Shown here: positions 1 through 5,137 of the stretch, piece by piece
Layout: every line of letters starts with the position of its first letter
How positions within the stretch are numbered: the first letter of the stretch is position 1
Assembly (NCBI GenBank): GCA_022567055.1
Contig: JADFHU010000344.1
Location: 1 to 6,311, forward strand
DNA length: 6,311 bases
Source of the DNA: Planctomycetota bacterium
GTDB taxonomy: Bacteria > Planctomycetota > Phycisphaerae > Sedimentisphaerales > Anaerobacaceae
Reading direction: 5' to 3'
Position numbers and translations under genes: made by a program
The notes under the pieces: model-generated
The model's database searches: none
Told to the model about the DNA's origin: nothing
The model's input: the letters and a program-made list of their open reading frames with translations, nothing else

Positions 1-565
1 TGACCACCCACAGGTCCGTCATTTTCCTGCCCAGCAGCCTGGCTGCATTGATCAGAGCAGCAAGCAGGACGATCGCAGTGCCATGCTGGTCGTCATGGAA
101 CACCGGTATCCCCAGCCCTTGAAGTCGCTCCTCAATCTCAAAGCAGCGTGGGGCGGAAATGTCCTCCAAGTTGATCCCGCCAAATACCGGGGCAATGCGC
201 CGAACCGTTGTGATGATTTCCTCCACATCCTGGGTGTCGAGGCAGAGTGGCCAGGCGTCAATGTTGGCGAATTCCTTGAACAGCAGGGCTTTCCCTTCCA
301 TGACTGGAATGGCCGCATACGCGCCAATGTTGCCCAGTCCCAACACCGCCGAACCATCACTGACGACGGCGACGGTGTTTCGTTTGATCGTAAGATCACG
401 AGCGCGTGATGGATCCTTGGCAATCACTTCGCAGGGCCGAGCGACTCCGGGCGTATAGGCCAGGGAAAGATCATCATGATTGGTAACCGGCATTTTATTG
501 TATATGCCGATTTTTCCTCGCAACTGCTCGTGGATGATTAGGCTGCGTTCAAAATGGTCTGCCAT
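1..565 (-). CDS. NAD(P)-dependent malic enzyme, N-terminal part (runs off left edge)
   Basis: This gene oxidatively decarboxylates malate to pyruvate and CO2 with reduction of NAD(P), in the cytoplasm. Reading the minus strand from the ATG at 565-563 gives 188 uninterrupted codons to the window edge, so the C-terminus is missing. Visible malic-domain landmarks are SLAYTPGVA (Tyr37, the expected catalytic Tyr), VVSDGSAVLGLGNIG (68-81), MEGKA with the expected catalytic Lys92, INLED (Glu134/Asp135) and VFHDDQHGTA (Asp158/159, metal ligands). The cut falls where the NAD-binding Rossmann domain should begin. The missing part decides whether this is a short enzyme of about 400-450 residues or a long form with a phosphotransacetylase-like tail. 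AGGAG lies 6 bases before the start. The start is only one base after the stop of the DUF2721 gene, so translational coupling is likely. Cofactor preference cannot be read from this part. Confidence 0.95.
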   Translation of the reverse strand, partial: MADHFERSLIIHEQLRGKIGIYNKMPVTNHDDLSLAYTPGVARPCEVIAKDPSRARDLTIKRNTVAVVSDGSAVLGLGNIGAYAAIPVMEGKALLFKEFANIDAWPLCLDTQDVEEIITTVRRIAPVFGGINLEDISAPRCFEIEERLQGLGIPVFHDDQHGTAIVLLAALINAARLLGRKMTDLWVV

Positions 566-566
566 A

Positions 567-1094
567 TCAGGCTCCTGTTGACGGCTTGAGAGAGTCAGCC
601 TTGTCGGCTCCGATATCGGAGAGCGTTAACGCGACGATACGCCCATGCTCATACTCGACCTGTCGGAGGCTGACTCGCAATTCCAAGAGAGCCAGCACGA
701 CACCTGCTGACATCAACAGCAGCCCCAAGACAAACATCGCCACGGCAAATGGGTACGAATGGTCTACTGTCAGCGAAAGGCCGATCAGGAGCGAGCACAC
801 GGTCATACTCAATACGCAGCTGACCATGCAAATCAGGCTGTTACGCACCATGCGGCCGCGTTCCAACATATGGTGCGCCTGATGCTCCAGTCCCTTAAAC
901 CGCAGATTCAGGGCGTCTCGCTCTGCCCCGGCGCGGCCGGGAAAGTCCGTGTATACTTTCAGACGCTCGTGATGGAATTGACGAAGCCTGGTAACGATGG
1001 AGGCCATGCGGTTATACTGCGCCACACACAGCAGACCGCATGCCGAGATCATCACGACCGGAGCCAGCAGGGCTTGTATGATTTGTCCATTCAA
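567..1094 (-). CDS. DUF2721 family membrane protein
   Basis: This is a small integral membrane protein of unknown function, 175 residues. The N-terminal segment ALLAPVVMISACGLL (residues 8-22), followed by an NRM...RLRQFHHER stretch, is typical of DUF2721 proteins. Three hydrophobic segments are visible at about 5-25, 86-110 and 115-137. A charged cytosolic-type linker (30-85) separates the first from the other two, and the C-terminal tail is short and polar. The start is TTG at 1094-1092, supported by AAAGGA 9 bases upstream. The nearest ATG lies out of frame. Starting at internal Met15 would destroy the first membrane segment. The stop TGA is one base before the ATG of the malic enzyme gene. 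The 96-base gap to fpr upstream is short enough for co-transcription. No function should be inferred from the neighbours alone. Confidence 0.88.
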   Translation of the reverse strand: MNGQIIQALLAPVVMISACGLLCVAQYNRMASIVTRLRQFHHERLKVYTDFPGRAGAERDALNLRFKGLEHQAHHMLERGRMVRNSLICMVSCVLSMTVCSLLIGLSLTVDHSYPFAVAMFVLGLLLMSAGVVLALLELRVSLRQVEYEHGRIVALTLSDIGADKADSLKPSTGA

Positions 1095-1103
1095 ATTGAT
1101 AAA

Positions 1104-1109
1104 TCCTTT
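1104..1109 (-). promoter_or_regulatory. Ribosome binding site supporting a TTG start
   Basis: AAAGGA on the minus strand lies 9 bases before the TTG at 1094-1092. It justifies choosing this unusual start for the DUF2721 gene, because no in-frame ATG or GTG sits at a comparable distance. Confidence 0.7.
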
Positions 1110-1190
1110 CTGTGAGAATCGCGTCGTATTGCTTCACCATGACGCCGGTTCCACTGCCTTTCTTCCCTCTGACTGACCGACAGGCGTTCT

Positions 1191-2003
1191 CTACCAGTAT
1201 CTCTCCACGTGAATCTGTCCCGGTGCGTTTTTCTTATGCTCCTTGAAGCCTTCGCCCTCAAGGATCTCGACCATGTCTTCGATCATGCTGGGGTTGCCGC
1301 AGACGAAGACATCGGTGTCGGCAGGTGATAGGCGGAATCCCCAGCTCTGCTCCAATGGCATCCGTTTCCAAAGATCCTGGATGTAGCCCGTCTCTCCACC
1401 CCACACGGCAACTTCCTCCTTGGGGCGGCTGATGATGGGCACATAGGTGAAGTTCGAGCACATTCTGCGCAGTGTCATTAATTCGCTCCGATACCCCAGA
1501 TCCCAAGAGTGCCGGGCGCCGTGCAATACGGCGAAGCGACGCGGTCCCCCACAGACCAGCTGGGTTCGAAGCATGCTCATGTACGGGGCGAGTCCGGTGC
1601 CCGTCGAGACGAGAACAATGTGCTTTTCCTCCGGCGCGTCGTCGAGGGTGAAGAGACCGGTGGACTTCGGCGACAGCCAGACACGGCCTCCTGCGGCCAA
1701 GTTGAAGAGCCGCGGCGTCAACACTCCCGAGGGCACGAGCACGATATAGAACTCGAGAAACTCCTTCGCCACCGACGAGGACGCGATCGAATACGCTCGC
1801 TTGATGAGTTTCTGAGGATCGCGTACCTCGTCTTCAGGATCGCATATCTTGCAGCGAGGGGCGCTACCTGGCAGACCCAAAACCGTAAACTGGCCTGGCG
1901 TGAAATCGGACAACTCCCAACCGTCGGGAACCACGCGGAGAATCCCGAGTCCCGGAGACACCTCGATATTCTGGACCACAATGGCGTTCAAGTCGTTTGC
2001 CAC
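1191..2003 (-). CDS. fpr: Ferredoxin--NADP(+) reductase
   Basis: This cytoplasmic FAD enzyme passes electrons between NADPH and ferredoxin or flavodoxin; 270 residues, near the usual bacterial length (E. coli Fpr is about 248). The FAD domain shows FTPGQFTVLGL (34-44) and RAYSIASS (69-76). The NADP domain shows STGTGLAPYMSML (133-145), a later segment beginning HGARHSWDLGY (161-171), and VCGNPSM (234-240). The protein ends in VERYW, the bacterial-type C-terminus with a terminal Trp stacked near the flavin. Compared with my memory of E. coli Fpr there is an extra loop of about 15-20 residues before RAYSIASS (about 47-68), containing a CKIC pair and EDEVRDPQKLIK. I think this belongs to a subfamily rather than being damage. 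The start is GTG at 2003-2001 with AAAGGAG 7 bases upstream, and the stop is TAG. A 60-base piece of this gene recurs at 3127-3186. Confidence 0.95.
   Translation of the reverse strand: MANDLNAIVVQNIEVSPGLGILRVVPDGWELSDFTPGQFTVLGLPGSAPRCKICDPEDEVRDPQKLIKRAYSIASSSVAKEFLEFYIVLVPSGVLTPRLFNLAAGGRVWLSPKSTGLFTLDDAPEEKHIVLVSTGTGLAPYMSMLRTQLVCGGPRRFAVLHGARHSWDLGYRSELMTLRRMCSNFTYVPIISRPKEEVAVWGGETGYIQDLWKRMPLEQSWGFRLSPADTDVFVCGNPSMIEDMVEILEGEGFKEHKKNAPGQIHVERYW
1781..1840 (-). repeat. Direct repeat copy A, inside fpr
   Basis: This stretch matches 3127-3186 at 50 of 60 positions, without gaps and in the same codon register. The core (1796-1840) matches 40 of 45, including a 21-base identical run at 1816-1836. 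It encodes the Fpr loop EDEVRDPQKLIKR plus the start of the flavin motif. Copy A is the functional context; copy B sits in a short chimeric ORF. Confidence 0.85.
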
Positions 2004-2010
2004 GGGAGAA

Positions 2011-2017
2011 CTCCTTT
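2011..2017 (-). promoter_or_regulatory. Strong ribosome binding site deciding the GTG start of fpr
   Basis: AAAGGAG on the minus strand is 7 bases before GTG at 2003-2001, which is ideal spacing. It sits just downstream of a long hairpin (2027-2070), so access to it could be influenced by that structure. Confidence 0.75.
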
Positions 2018-2026
2018 CAGTTACCC

Positions 2027-2070
2027 GATTGCCCTGTCCGTCTCAGGACGGTAGCGACAGGCGGGCAATC
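2027..2070 (-). promoter_or_regulatory. Long imperfect hairpin in the fpr leader
   Basis: On the minus strand, GATTGCCC (2070-2063) is the exact reverse complement of GGGCAATC (2034-2027). Inside it CTGTC (2060-2056) can pair with GACAG (2038-2034), and CCGTC-CTGA-GACGG (2051-2038) makes a further small hairpin. The outer eight-base arm and the two inner arms compete for a base at each junction, so the exact pairing is ambiguous. Stacked with bulges on one side, they give a stem of up to about 16 pairs. It ends nine bases before the AAAGGAG of fpr. There is no T-run after it, so it is not a classical terminator. It could be a leader structure, a processing site between methyltransferase and fpr messages, or an operator. 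The pairing is seen directly; the role is inference. Confidence 0.5.
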
Positions 2071-2120
2071 CATCAATGAGAAAATGTGAACCGCTTCAGC
2101 GTAAAACCCTAACCAAACGA

Positions 2121-2195
2121 TTAGCGGTCTGACCAATGGATCCCTTTCGGTACGATGTCTTTGAAAATCTTTCGTTCGATTCGTTCGGCAAGCAT
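2121..2195 (-). CDS. Hypothetical 24-residue ORF with strong ribosome binding site
   Basis: Starting at ATG 2195-2193, the minus strand encodes MLAERIERKIFKDIVPKGIH followed by WSDR, ending in TAA at 2123-2121. AAGGAG lies 7 bases before the ATG, and the ORF begins 13 bases after the methyltransferase stop (TAG). It is therefore well placed as an operon member. It has no signal peptide or membrane segment, is rich in charged residues, and I recognise no family with confidence. The IVPKGIHWS segment faintly recalls the N-terminus of urea-carboxylase-associated proteins, which would make it a truncated remnant. That is only a resemblance from memory. Alternatives are a leader peptide for fpr or an untranslated accident. 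Another ATG at 2200 opens a 34-codon frame, but its Shine-Dalgarno spacing of about 2-3 bases is too short. Confidence 0.4.
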   Translation of the reverse strand: MLAERIERKIFKDIVPKGIHWSDR

Positions 2196-2208
2196 GGCAT
2201 TTCTCCTT

Positions 2209-3039
2209 CTAGTTCTTGCGAGTGTAGATGACGGTGGGTGCCAGGCGGCCTTCCGCGAGATTCCGTCGCGCAACTGCGATGATCTCCTTGAAGGTCGGTC
2301 CTAGGACGAGGTGGAGCCCGAGCGGCGGCGGCCCGCCGAGGCTTTTCATGCGGGCAATGTTCTCGTCGAGGAACCCGAGTGCCTGCGATGTTTGGTCTTT
2401 GATCTCTATGATGGAAAAGCCGGCGCGTTCGAGGTGCGCAGACATCTCATCAGCGGTGGCCAGGAAGCTTTGCTCGGGCGTCGCGGCCCAGGGCGCTGGG
2501 TATGTGGGCTCCCCAGCGCCGGCTGAAAGTATGTCGAACAGAACGAACGGTGCTCCAGGCTTCAGGACATGGGCGACGCCGGCATAGAGTGAGCCCTTGT
2601 CCTCGACGTTCATGCCGACATGAATCGACCAGGCGGCATCGAACGAAGAGGGAGCGAAGCGCTCGAGCCTCGTCGCGTCTCCCGGCTCGAGGCGAACGCG
2701 CTCCGACAGGCCCAGCCAGCCGGTCAGCTCGTTCCCGACCGCGCAGTAGTCCTCGCTCAGGTCGACACCCGTGACCCGGCATCCGGTCGCCTTCGCAAGG
2801 CGGCGCGCCGGCCCTCCCAGACCGGACCCCACATCGAGTACGTGGGAATCCGCGCCCACGCCGAGAATTTCGATGAGCTCTCGGGTCGCCGCGGGCCCGC
2901 GCAGGTGGAATTCGTCTAGGGCTGCAAGATCGTCGAAGTCCACCAATGCGGGAGACATTCCGAGGGCCTCGAGCCCCTGGACGATCCGCCCATAGTGCCC
3001 AGGGGAAGCGTAGTGAACGTTGGTTTCATGGGTCATCAT
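2209..3039 (-). CDS. Class I SAM-dependent methyltransferase
   Basis: This is a cytoplasmic methyltransferase of 276 residues using S-adenosylmethionine. Motif I is VLDVGSGLGGPARRLA (67-82). GVDLS (91-95) is the acidic loop that binds the SAM ribose, EPGDATRL (118-125) the adenine-contacting part, and FDAAWSIHVGMNVEDK (133-148) the motif IV region. VLKPGAPFVLFDIL (158-171) is the usual following strand. The N-terminal DEFHLRGPAATRELIEILG (42-60) and the post-motif-IV part resemble the UbiE-like and glycine/sarcosine-type small-molecule methyltransferases, but the substrate cannot be assigned. The start is ATG at 3039-3037, with AAAGGA 7 bases upstream; a second ATG follows directly. The first 14 bases overlap the end of the chimeric ORF upstream. 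Lines sampled by eye in this gene run about 60-72% GC, against about 48-62% in sampled lines of neighbouring genes, and the gene is flanked by gene fragments. Both suggest it was acquired separately. Confidence 0.92.
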   Translation of the reverse strand: MMTHETNVHYASPGHYGRIVQGLEALGMSPALVDFDDLAALDEFHLRGPAATRELIEILGVGADSHVLDVGSGLGGPARRLAKATGCRVTGVDLSEDYCAVGNELTGWLGLSERVRLEPGDATRLERFAPSSFDAAWSIHVGMNVEDKGSLYAGVAHVLKPGAPFVLFDILSAGAGEPTYPAPWAATPEQSFLATADEMSAHLERAGFSIIEIKDQTSQALGFLDENIARMKSLGGPPPLGLHLVLGPTFKEIIAVARRNLAEGRLAPTVIYTRKN

Positions 3040-3349
3040 GATTTATTCCTTTAGACGAGATGGCTGGGGTTAGTCGTGTTCGACCCCAGTCACGTCTGGG
3101 TTTCTTGCAAAACGACAGCTCCGTTGACGCAAGCGATTTCACTCGCCTGATGAGTTTCCCGGGATCGCGTACCTCGTCTTCATGATACCGCAGACGGACG
3201 AGAGCGCAGGGCCCTCCCGCGATGACGTTCATCCCCAACTGCTCTGCGCGTTTGACGGCTTCCTCGCTTTCGGCGCCTGGCTGCATCCAGATGTGCTTGA
3301 TTCCTAATTGAGCTGTCTCTTCTACGATGCTCGCCGTCACATCCGACAT
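3026..3349 (-). CDS. Chimeric short ORF: C-terminal half of a CoA-binding-domain protein plus an Fpr fragment
   Basis: This ORF has 107 residues. Residues 4-52, with LGIKHIWMQPGAESEEAVKRA and NVIAGGPCALV, match the C-terminal half of the CoA-binding (YccU-like, Rossmann) family. The nucleotide-binding N-terminal half, with its usual AVVGLS-type glycine motif, is absent: an in-frame TAA, the stop of the TVP38 gene, lies just upstream. Residues 57-75 (EDEVRDPGKLIRRVKSLAS) instead match Fpr residues 57-75, and the DNA also matches (3127-3186 against 1781-1840). The last 30 or so residues match nothing I know and cover an inverted-repeat region. The ORF keeps a strong start: AAGGAG 9 bases before ATG 3349-3347, 23 bases after TVP38. 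It may be translated, but as a CoA-binding enzyme it should be non-functional. A rearranged pseudogene is the best reading. Confidence 0.6.
   Translation of the reverse strand: MSDVTASIVEETAQLGIKHIWMQPGAESEEAVKRAEQLGMNVIAGGPCALVRLRYHEDEVRDPGKLIRRVKSLASTELSFCKKPRRDWGRTRLTPAISSKGINHDDP
3064..3100 (-). promoter_or_regulatory. Two mutually exclusive hairpins before the methyltransferase
   Basis: On the minus strand CCCAG (3100-3096) can pair with CTGGG (3089-3085). The same CTGGG, as CTGGGGT (3089-3083), can instead pair with ACCCCAG (3070-3064), a perfect seven-base arm around 12 bases. An inner GTCG-AACA-CGAC hairpin (3084-3073) is also possible. The layout is that of alternative structures 24 bases before the methyltransferase ATG. 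No T-run follows, so I do not call a terminator. The arms are seen directly; any switching role is a guess. Confidence 0.35.
3127..3186 (-). repeat. Direct repeat copy B, fpr-derived fragment
   Basis: This is the partner of 1781-1840, with 50 of 60 positions identical and the same reading frame. It differs at codon level (for example Gln to Gly and Ala-Tyr to Val-Lys in the flavin motif), so it looks like a scrap of a diverged fpr paralogue rather than a recent copy. Homology stops abruptly on both sides. The two copies are in the same orientation about 1.35 kb apart and bracket the methyltransferase and the small ORF. Confidence 0.8.
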
Positions 3350-3372
3350 GGTAAGTCTCTCCTTGCCTGGAC

Positions 3373-4098
3373 TTATGATGCAATGCGGTTATCCAAGGCC
3401 TTCTTGGCAATACGTGTGACAAACACGGTGACCACGATGGTGGCCGCTAGGCCAATGCCGTAGAGGATCCATTCACCCGTGCTGCGTGTGCGTTCGCCAC
3501 TACCGAGGCTGGCGAGGTCACCGGCCAGAGAACCGATGTATACATACAGGATCGTTCCGGGCATCATCCCCAGCCACGAGGCGATGAGATAGTGTTTGAG
3601 TTTGACCTGGGTCAATCCGAAGGCATAGTTGAGCAGGTTAAATGGAAAGACCGGAGACAGCCGGGTCAGTCCGACGATCTTCCAGCCCTCTACCGCCACG
3701 GCTTCGTCGATGGCCTTGAACTTGTCATTGCCGGCGATCTTGGCGCCCACCCAGTCCCGGGCCAGGTAGCGCCCTACCAGGAATGCGCAGGTCGCGCCCA
3801 GGGTCGAGCCCACCGAAACGACCACCGATCCCTCGATCACCCCAAACACCACACCCGCCCCCAGGGTCAGGAGGGATCCCGGCAGCAACAGGACACAGGC
3901 GAGGATGTACAGGAGGACGAAGACCAGAGGCCCGGTCGGTCCCAGGCCGGATATCCAGGCCAGGGCATTGCGAAAGATCTGCTGCAAGTCAATGAATCGG
4001 GTGACCACCACCAGTCCGGCGATCACGACGACCGCCAGGACCACTTTGACGATCAGACGGCTACGCTTGGCTTTCTGTAGGGTTGGTGTCGCTTCCAT
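3373..4098 (-). CDS. TVP38/TMEM64 family (DedA-superfamily) inner membrane protein
   Basis: This is a polytopic membrane protein of 241 residues, close to the usual family length. Hydrophobic segments lie at about 15-35, 56-76, 78-108, 167-195 and 209-231. Family landmarks are LLPGSLLTLGAGVVFG (71-86), GATCAFLVGRYLARDWV (101-117), LTRLSPVFPFNLLNYAFG (144-161) and GMMPGTILYVYIGS (177-190). The two re-entrant-type segments and the conserved Arg residues are those of the DedA/VTT fold. Members have been linked to lipid scrambling and membrane homeostasis, but the bacterial TVP38 substrate is generally unknown. The ATG (4098-4096) overlaps the TAA of the DUF547 gene by one base, which points to coupled translation and a shared role at the envelope. 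The next ORF starts 23 bases after its stop. Confidence 0.93.
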   Translation of the reverse strand: MEATPTLQKAKRSRLIVKVVLAVVVIAGLVVVTRFIDLQQIFRNALAWISGLGPTGPLVFVLLYILACVLLLPGSLLTLGAGVVFGVIEGSVVVSVGSTLGATCAFLVGRYLARDWVGAKIAGNDKFKAIDEAVAVEGWKIVGLTRLSPVFPFNLLNYAFGLTQVKLKHYLIASWLGMMPGTILYVYIGSLAGDLASLGSGERTRSTGEWILYGIGLAATIVVTVFVTRIAKKALDNRIAS

Positions 4099-4949
4099 TA
4101 TTTCCGTACCTGCCTTTCATTCAGGGACCAGTCATAGTCCGTGTAAGCAATGTCCCAGTCACTACGGGATTTGAGCCGGGCGGCTGCCTGGTCCGGCCAG
4201 TAAGGTGCCAATGAACCGAGCAGGGTCTTGCCGTTCTTGGTAAAATCCTTGCCGTACCATTTGAAGATCCGCGACAGAGAGATCTTGCCGGACCTGACAT
4301 TCACATGATTCTTGGTCGAGTCCGCCAGGAAGGTCCGCATCTGCTCGGCCAATTGCGCCTCCAGACGGGCACCGACGTAGGCCTCCGGACGCAAGGGCGG
4401 GCAGCCCTGGGCGGCACACACCAGCGCGGCGTGGACACGCGGCTCGTCGAACTGCTTGCGGATAATCTCGTGTTCCAGTGTGTTGAGCGTAATGGTCTTG
4501 CCAAACAATCTCACGACGCGCTGTTTCCAGGGCCCCCTGAAGAAGCCGCCGATATCCTTGATGCTCTTGACCGGGTAGTGGTCGATGATCAACTGCAGCG
4601 TCGCCGCGTTGTAGAGATTGATCAGCAACGCCAGCCGGTCGGACGCTTGCCAGGTCTTGAACTCCTTTTCGTCGACCGCGGCCAGGCTGGATAAGTAGCG
4701 GTCCAGTTCCCTACGATTGCTTTTCAGACCAGCATAGTCCACTTGACCATTCTCTACATAGGTCTTGAGAACCGTGTCGAACCTAGAGTGTGCCTGATCG
4801 AAATCCTGGGCCCGGACCACGGTACCCATGAAGATAGGCAGACAGAGCAAGCTGAACACGAATCGGCATGATCTAGCCTGGTGACTTACGGGGACCCACA
4901 GGTGCTCAATGGTATTGGGTCTGTTTTGGTTGATAGTTCTCGTTTGCAT
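4098..4949 (-). CDS. Secreted DUF547 domain protein
   Basis: This protein has 283 residues and unknown function. A long polar N-terminal region (1-29) precedes a hydrophobic core FVFSLLCLPIFMGTVV (30-45) and a plausible signal peptidase I site after VRA (47), so the mature protein would begin QDFDQAHSRF and lie in the periplasm or outside. DUF547 landmarks are VDYAGLK (70-76), LLINLYNAATLQLII (108-122), KDIGGFFRGPW (131-141), TLNTLEHEIIR (154-164), RVHAALVCAAQGCPPLRPEAY (171-191, with Cys178 and Cys183) and the C-terminal YDWSLN (272-277). The conserved His and Cys residues could form an active or metal site, but no activity is established to my knowledge. The start is ATG with AAGGAG 8 bases upstream. 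It is the first gene after a 188-base gap that holds a candidate promoter. Its neighbour TVP38 overlaps it, a pairing I recall from other genomes. Confidence 0.93.
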   Translation of the reverse strand: MQTRTINQNRPNTIEHLWVPVSHQARSCRFVFSLLCLPIFMGTVVRAQDFDQAHSRFDTVLKTYVENGQVDYAGLKSNRRELDRYLSSLAAVDEKEFKTWQASDRLALLINLYNAATLQLIIDHYPVKSIKDIGGFFRGPWKQRVVRLFGKTITLNTLEHEIIRKQFDEPRVHAALVCAAQGCPPLRPEAYVGARLEAQLAEQMRTFLADSTKNHVNVRSGKISLSRIFKWYGKDFTKNGKTLLGSLAPYWPDQAAARLKSRSDWDIAYTDYDWSLNERQVRK

Positions 4950-5053
4950 CGTTGTGTCTCCTTATTTGTTGGGGATTCAGATTTGTCTACATTTACAAAG
5001 GTCTCCTTGGCATGTCTTAAATACCGCCAAACCAAGCTCATCTCTGCTGGGCA

Positions 5054-5081
5054 ATGATAGTGAAAGGCTCTCATTTGTCCC
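5054..5081 (-). promoter_or_regulatory. Candidate sigma70 promoter for the DUF547-TVP38 operon
   Basis: On the minus strand GGGACA (5081-5076, four of six consensus bases) is followed after 16 bases by TATCAT (5059-5054, five of six). This puts a transcription start about 100 bases before the DUF547 ATG. The gap 4950-5137 is visibly AT-richer than the genes and is the only sizeable gap upstream of this operon. The match is modest and found by eye, so treat it as a candidate. Confidence 0.35.
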
Positions 5082-5085
5082 GAAT

Positions 5086-5102
5086 GTAAAGGGGCAATTT
5101 AC
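5086..5102 (-). promoter_or_regulatory. Inverted repeat just upstream of the candidate -35 box
   Basis: GTAAA and TTTAC arms flank seven bases, ending four bases before the candidate -35 hexamer. A short operator is possible, but five-base AT-rich arms occur easily by chance. I see no match to a named regulator site. Confidence 0.2.
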
Positions 5103-5137
5103 CATTACGAATCATCATCCACAATAAGTAAACATAC

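Larger units (their letters stand above)
4950..5137. other. Intergenic region between the PPOX-fold gene and DUF547
   Basis: This 188-base gap has no convincing gene. A 62-codon frame reading through it into the start of DUF547 has no family resemblance and conflicts with the well-supported DUF547 start. It contains the candidate promoter and inverted repeat noted separately, the AAGGAG of DUF547, and a TTTGT-ACAAA inverted pair near 4985-5002. I see no T-rich terminator hairpin for the upstream gene. Confidence 0.6.

Noticed and set aside
83..458. Plus- and minus-strand ORFs of about 100-120 codons inside the first 460 bases
   Set aside because: They are out of frame with the malic enzyme reading, which is continuous over 188 codons and shows every family motif.
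1095..1190. Search for a promoter or terminator between fpr and the DUF2721 gene
   Set aside because: I found only the AAAGGA of the TTG start; there is no convincing hexamer pair and no stem with a T-run.
1509..2054. 181-codon plus-strand ORF opposite fpr
   Set aside because: It is antisense to a fully recognised Fpr and has low-complexity Arg-rich composition, so it is a shadow frame.
2131..2200. 34-codon frame from ATG 2200 overlapping the 24-codon ORF
   Set aside because: The Shine-Dalgarno would be only about two to three bases away, and the peptide is low in recognisable features; ATG 2195 is better placed.
3592..4080. 162-codon plus-strand ORF
   Set aside because: It lies wholly antisense to the TVP38 gene, is very rich in Gln, Asp, Gly and Arg, and has no family resemblance; it is a shadow frame.
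4886..5074. 62-codon minus-strand ORF overlapping the DUF547 start
   Set aside because: It has no recognisable family, overlaps a gene with a clear start and signal peptide, and begins within the candidate promoter region.
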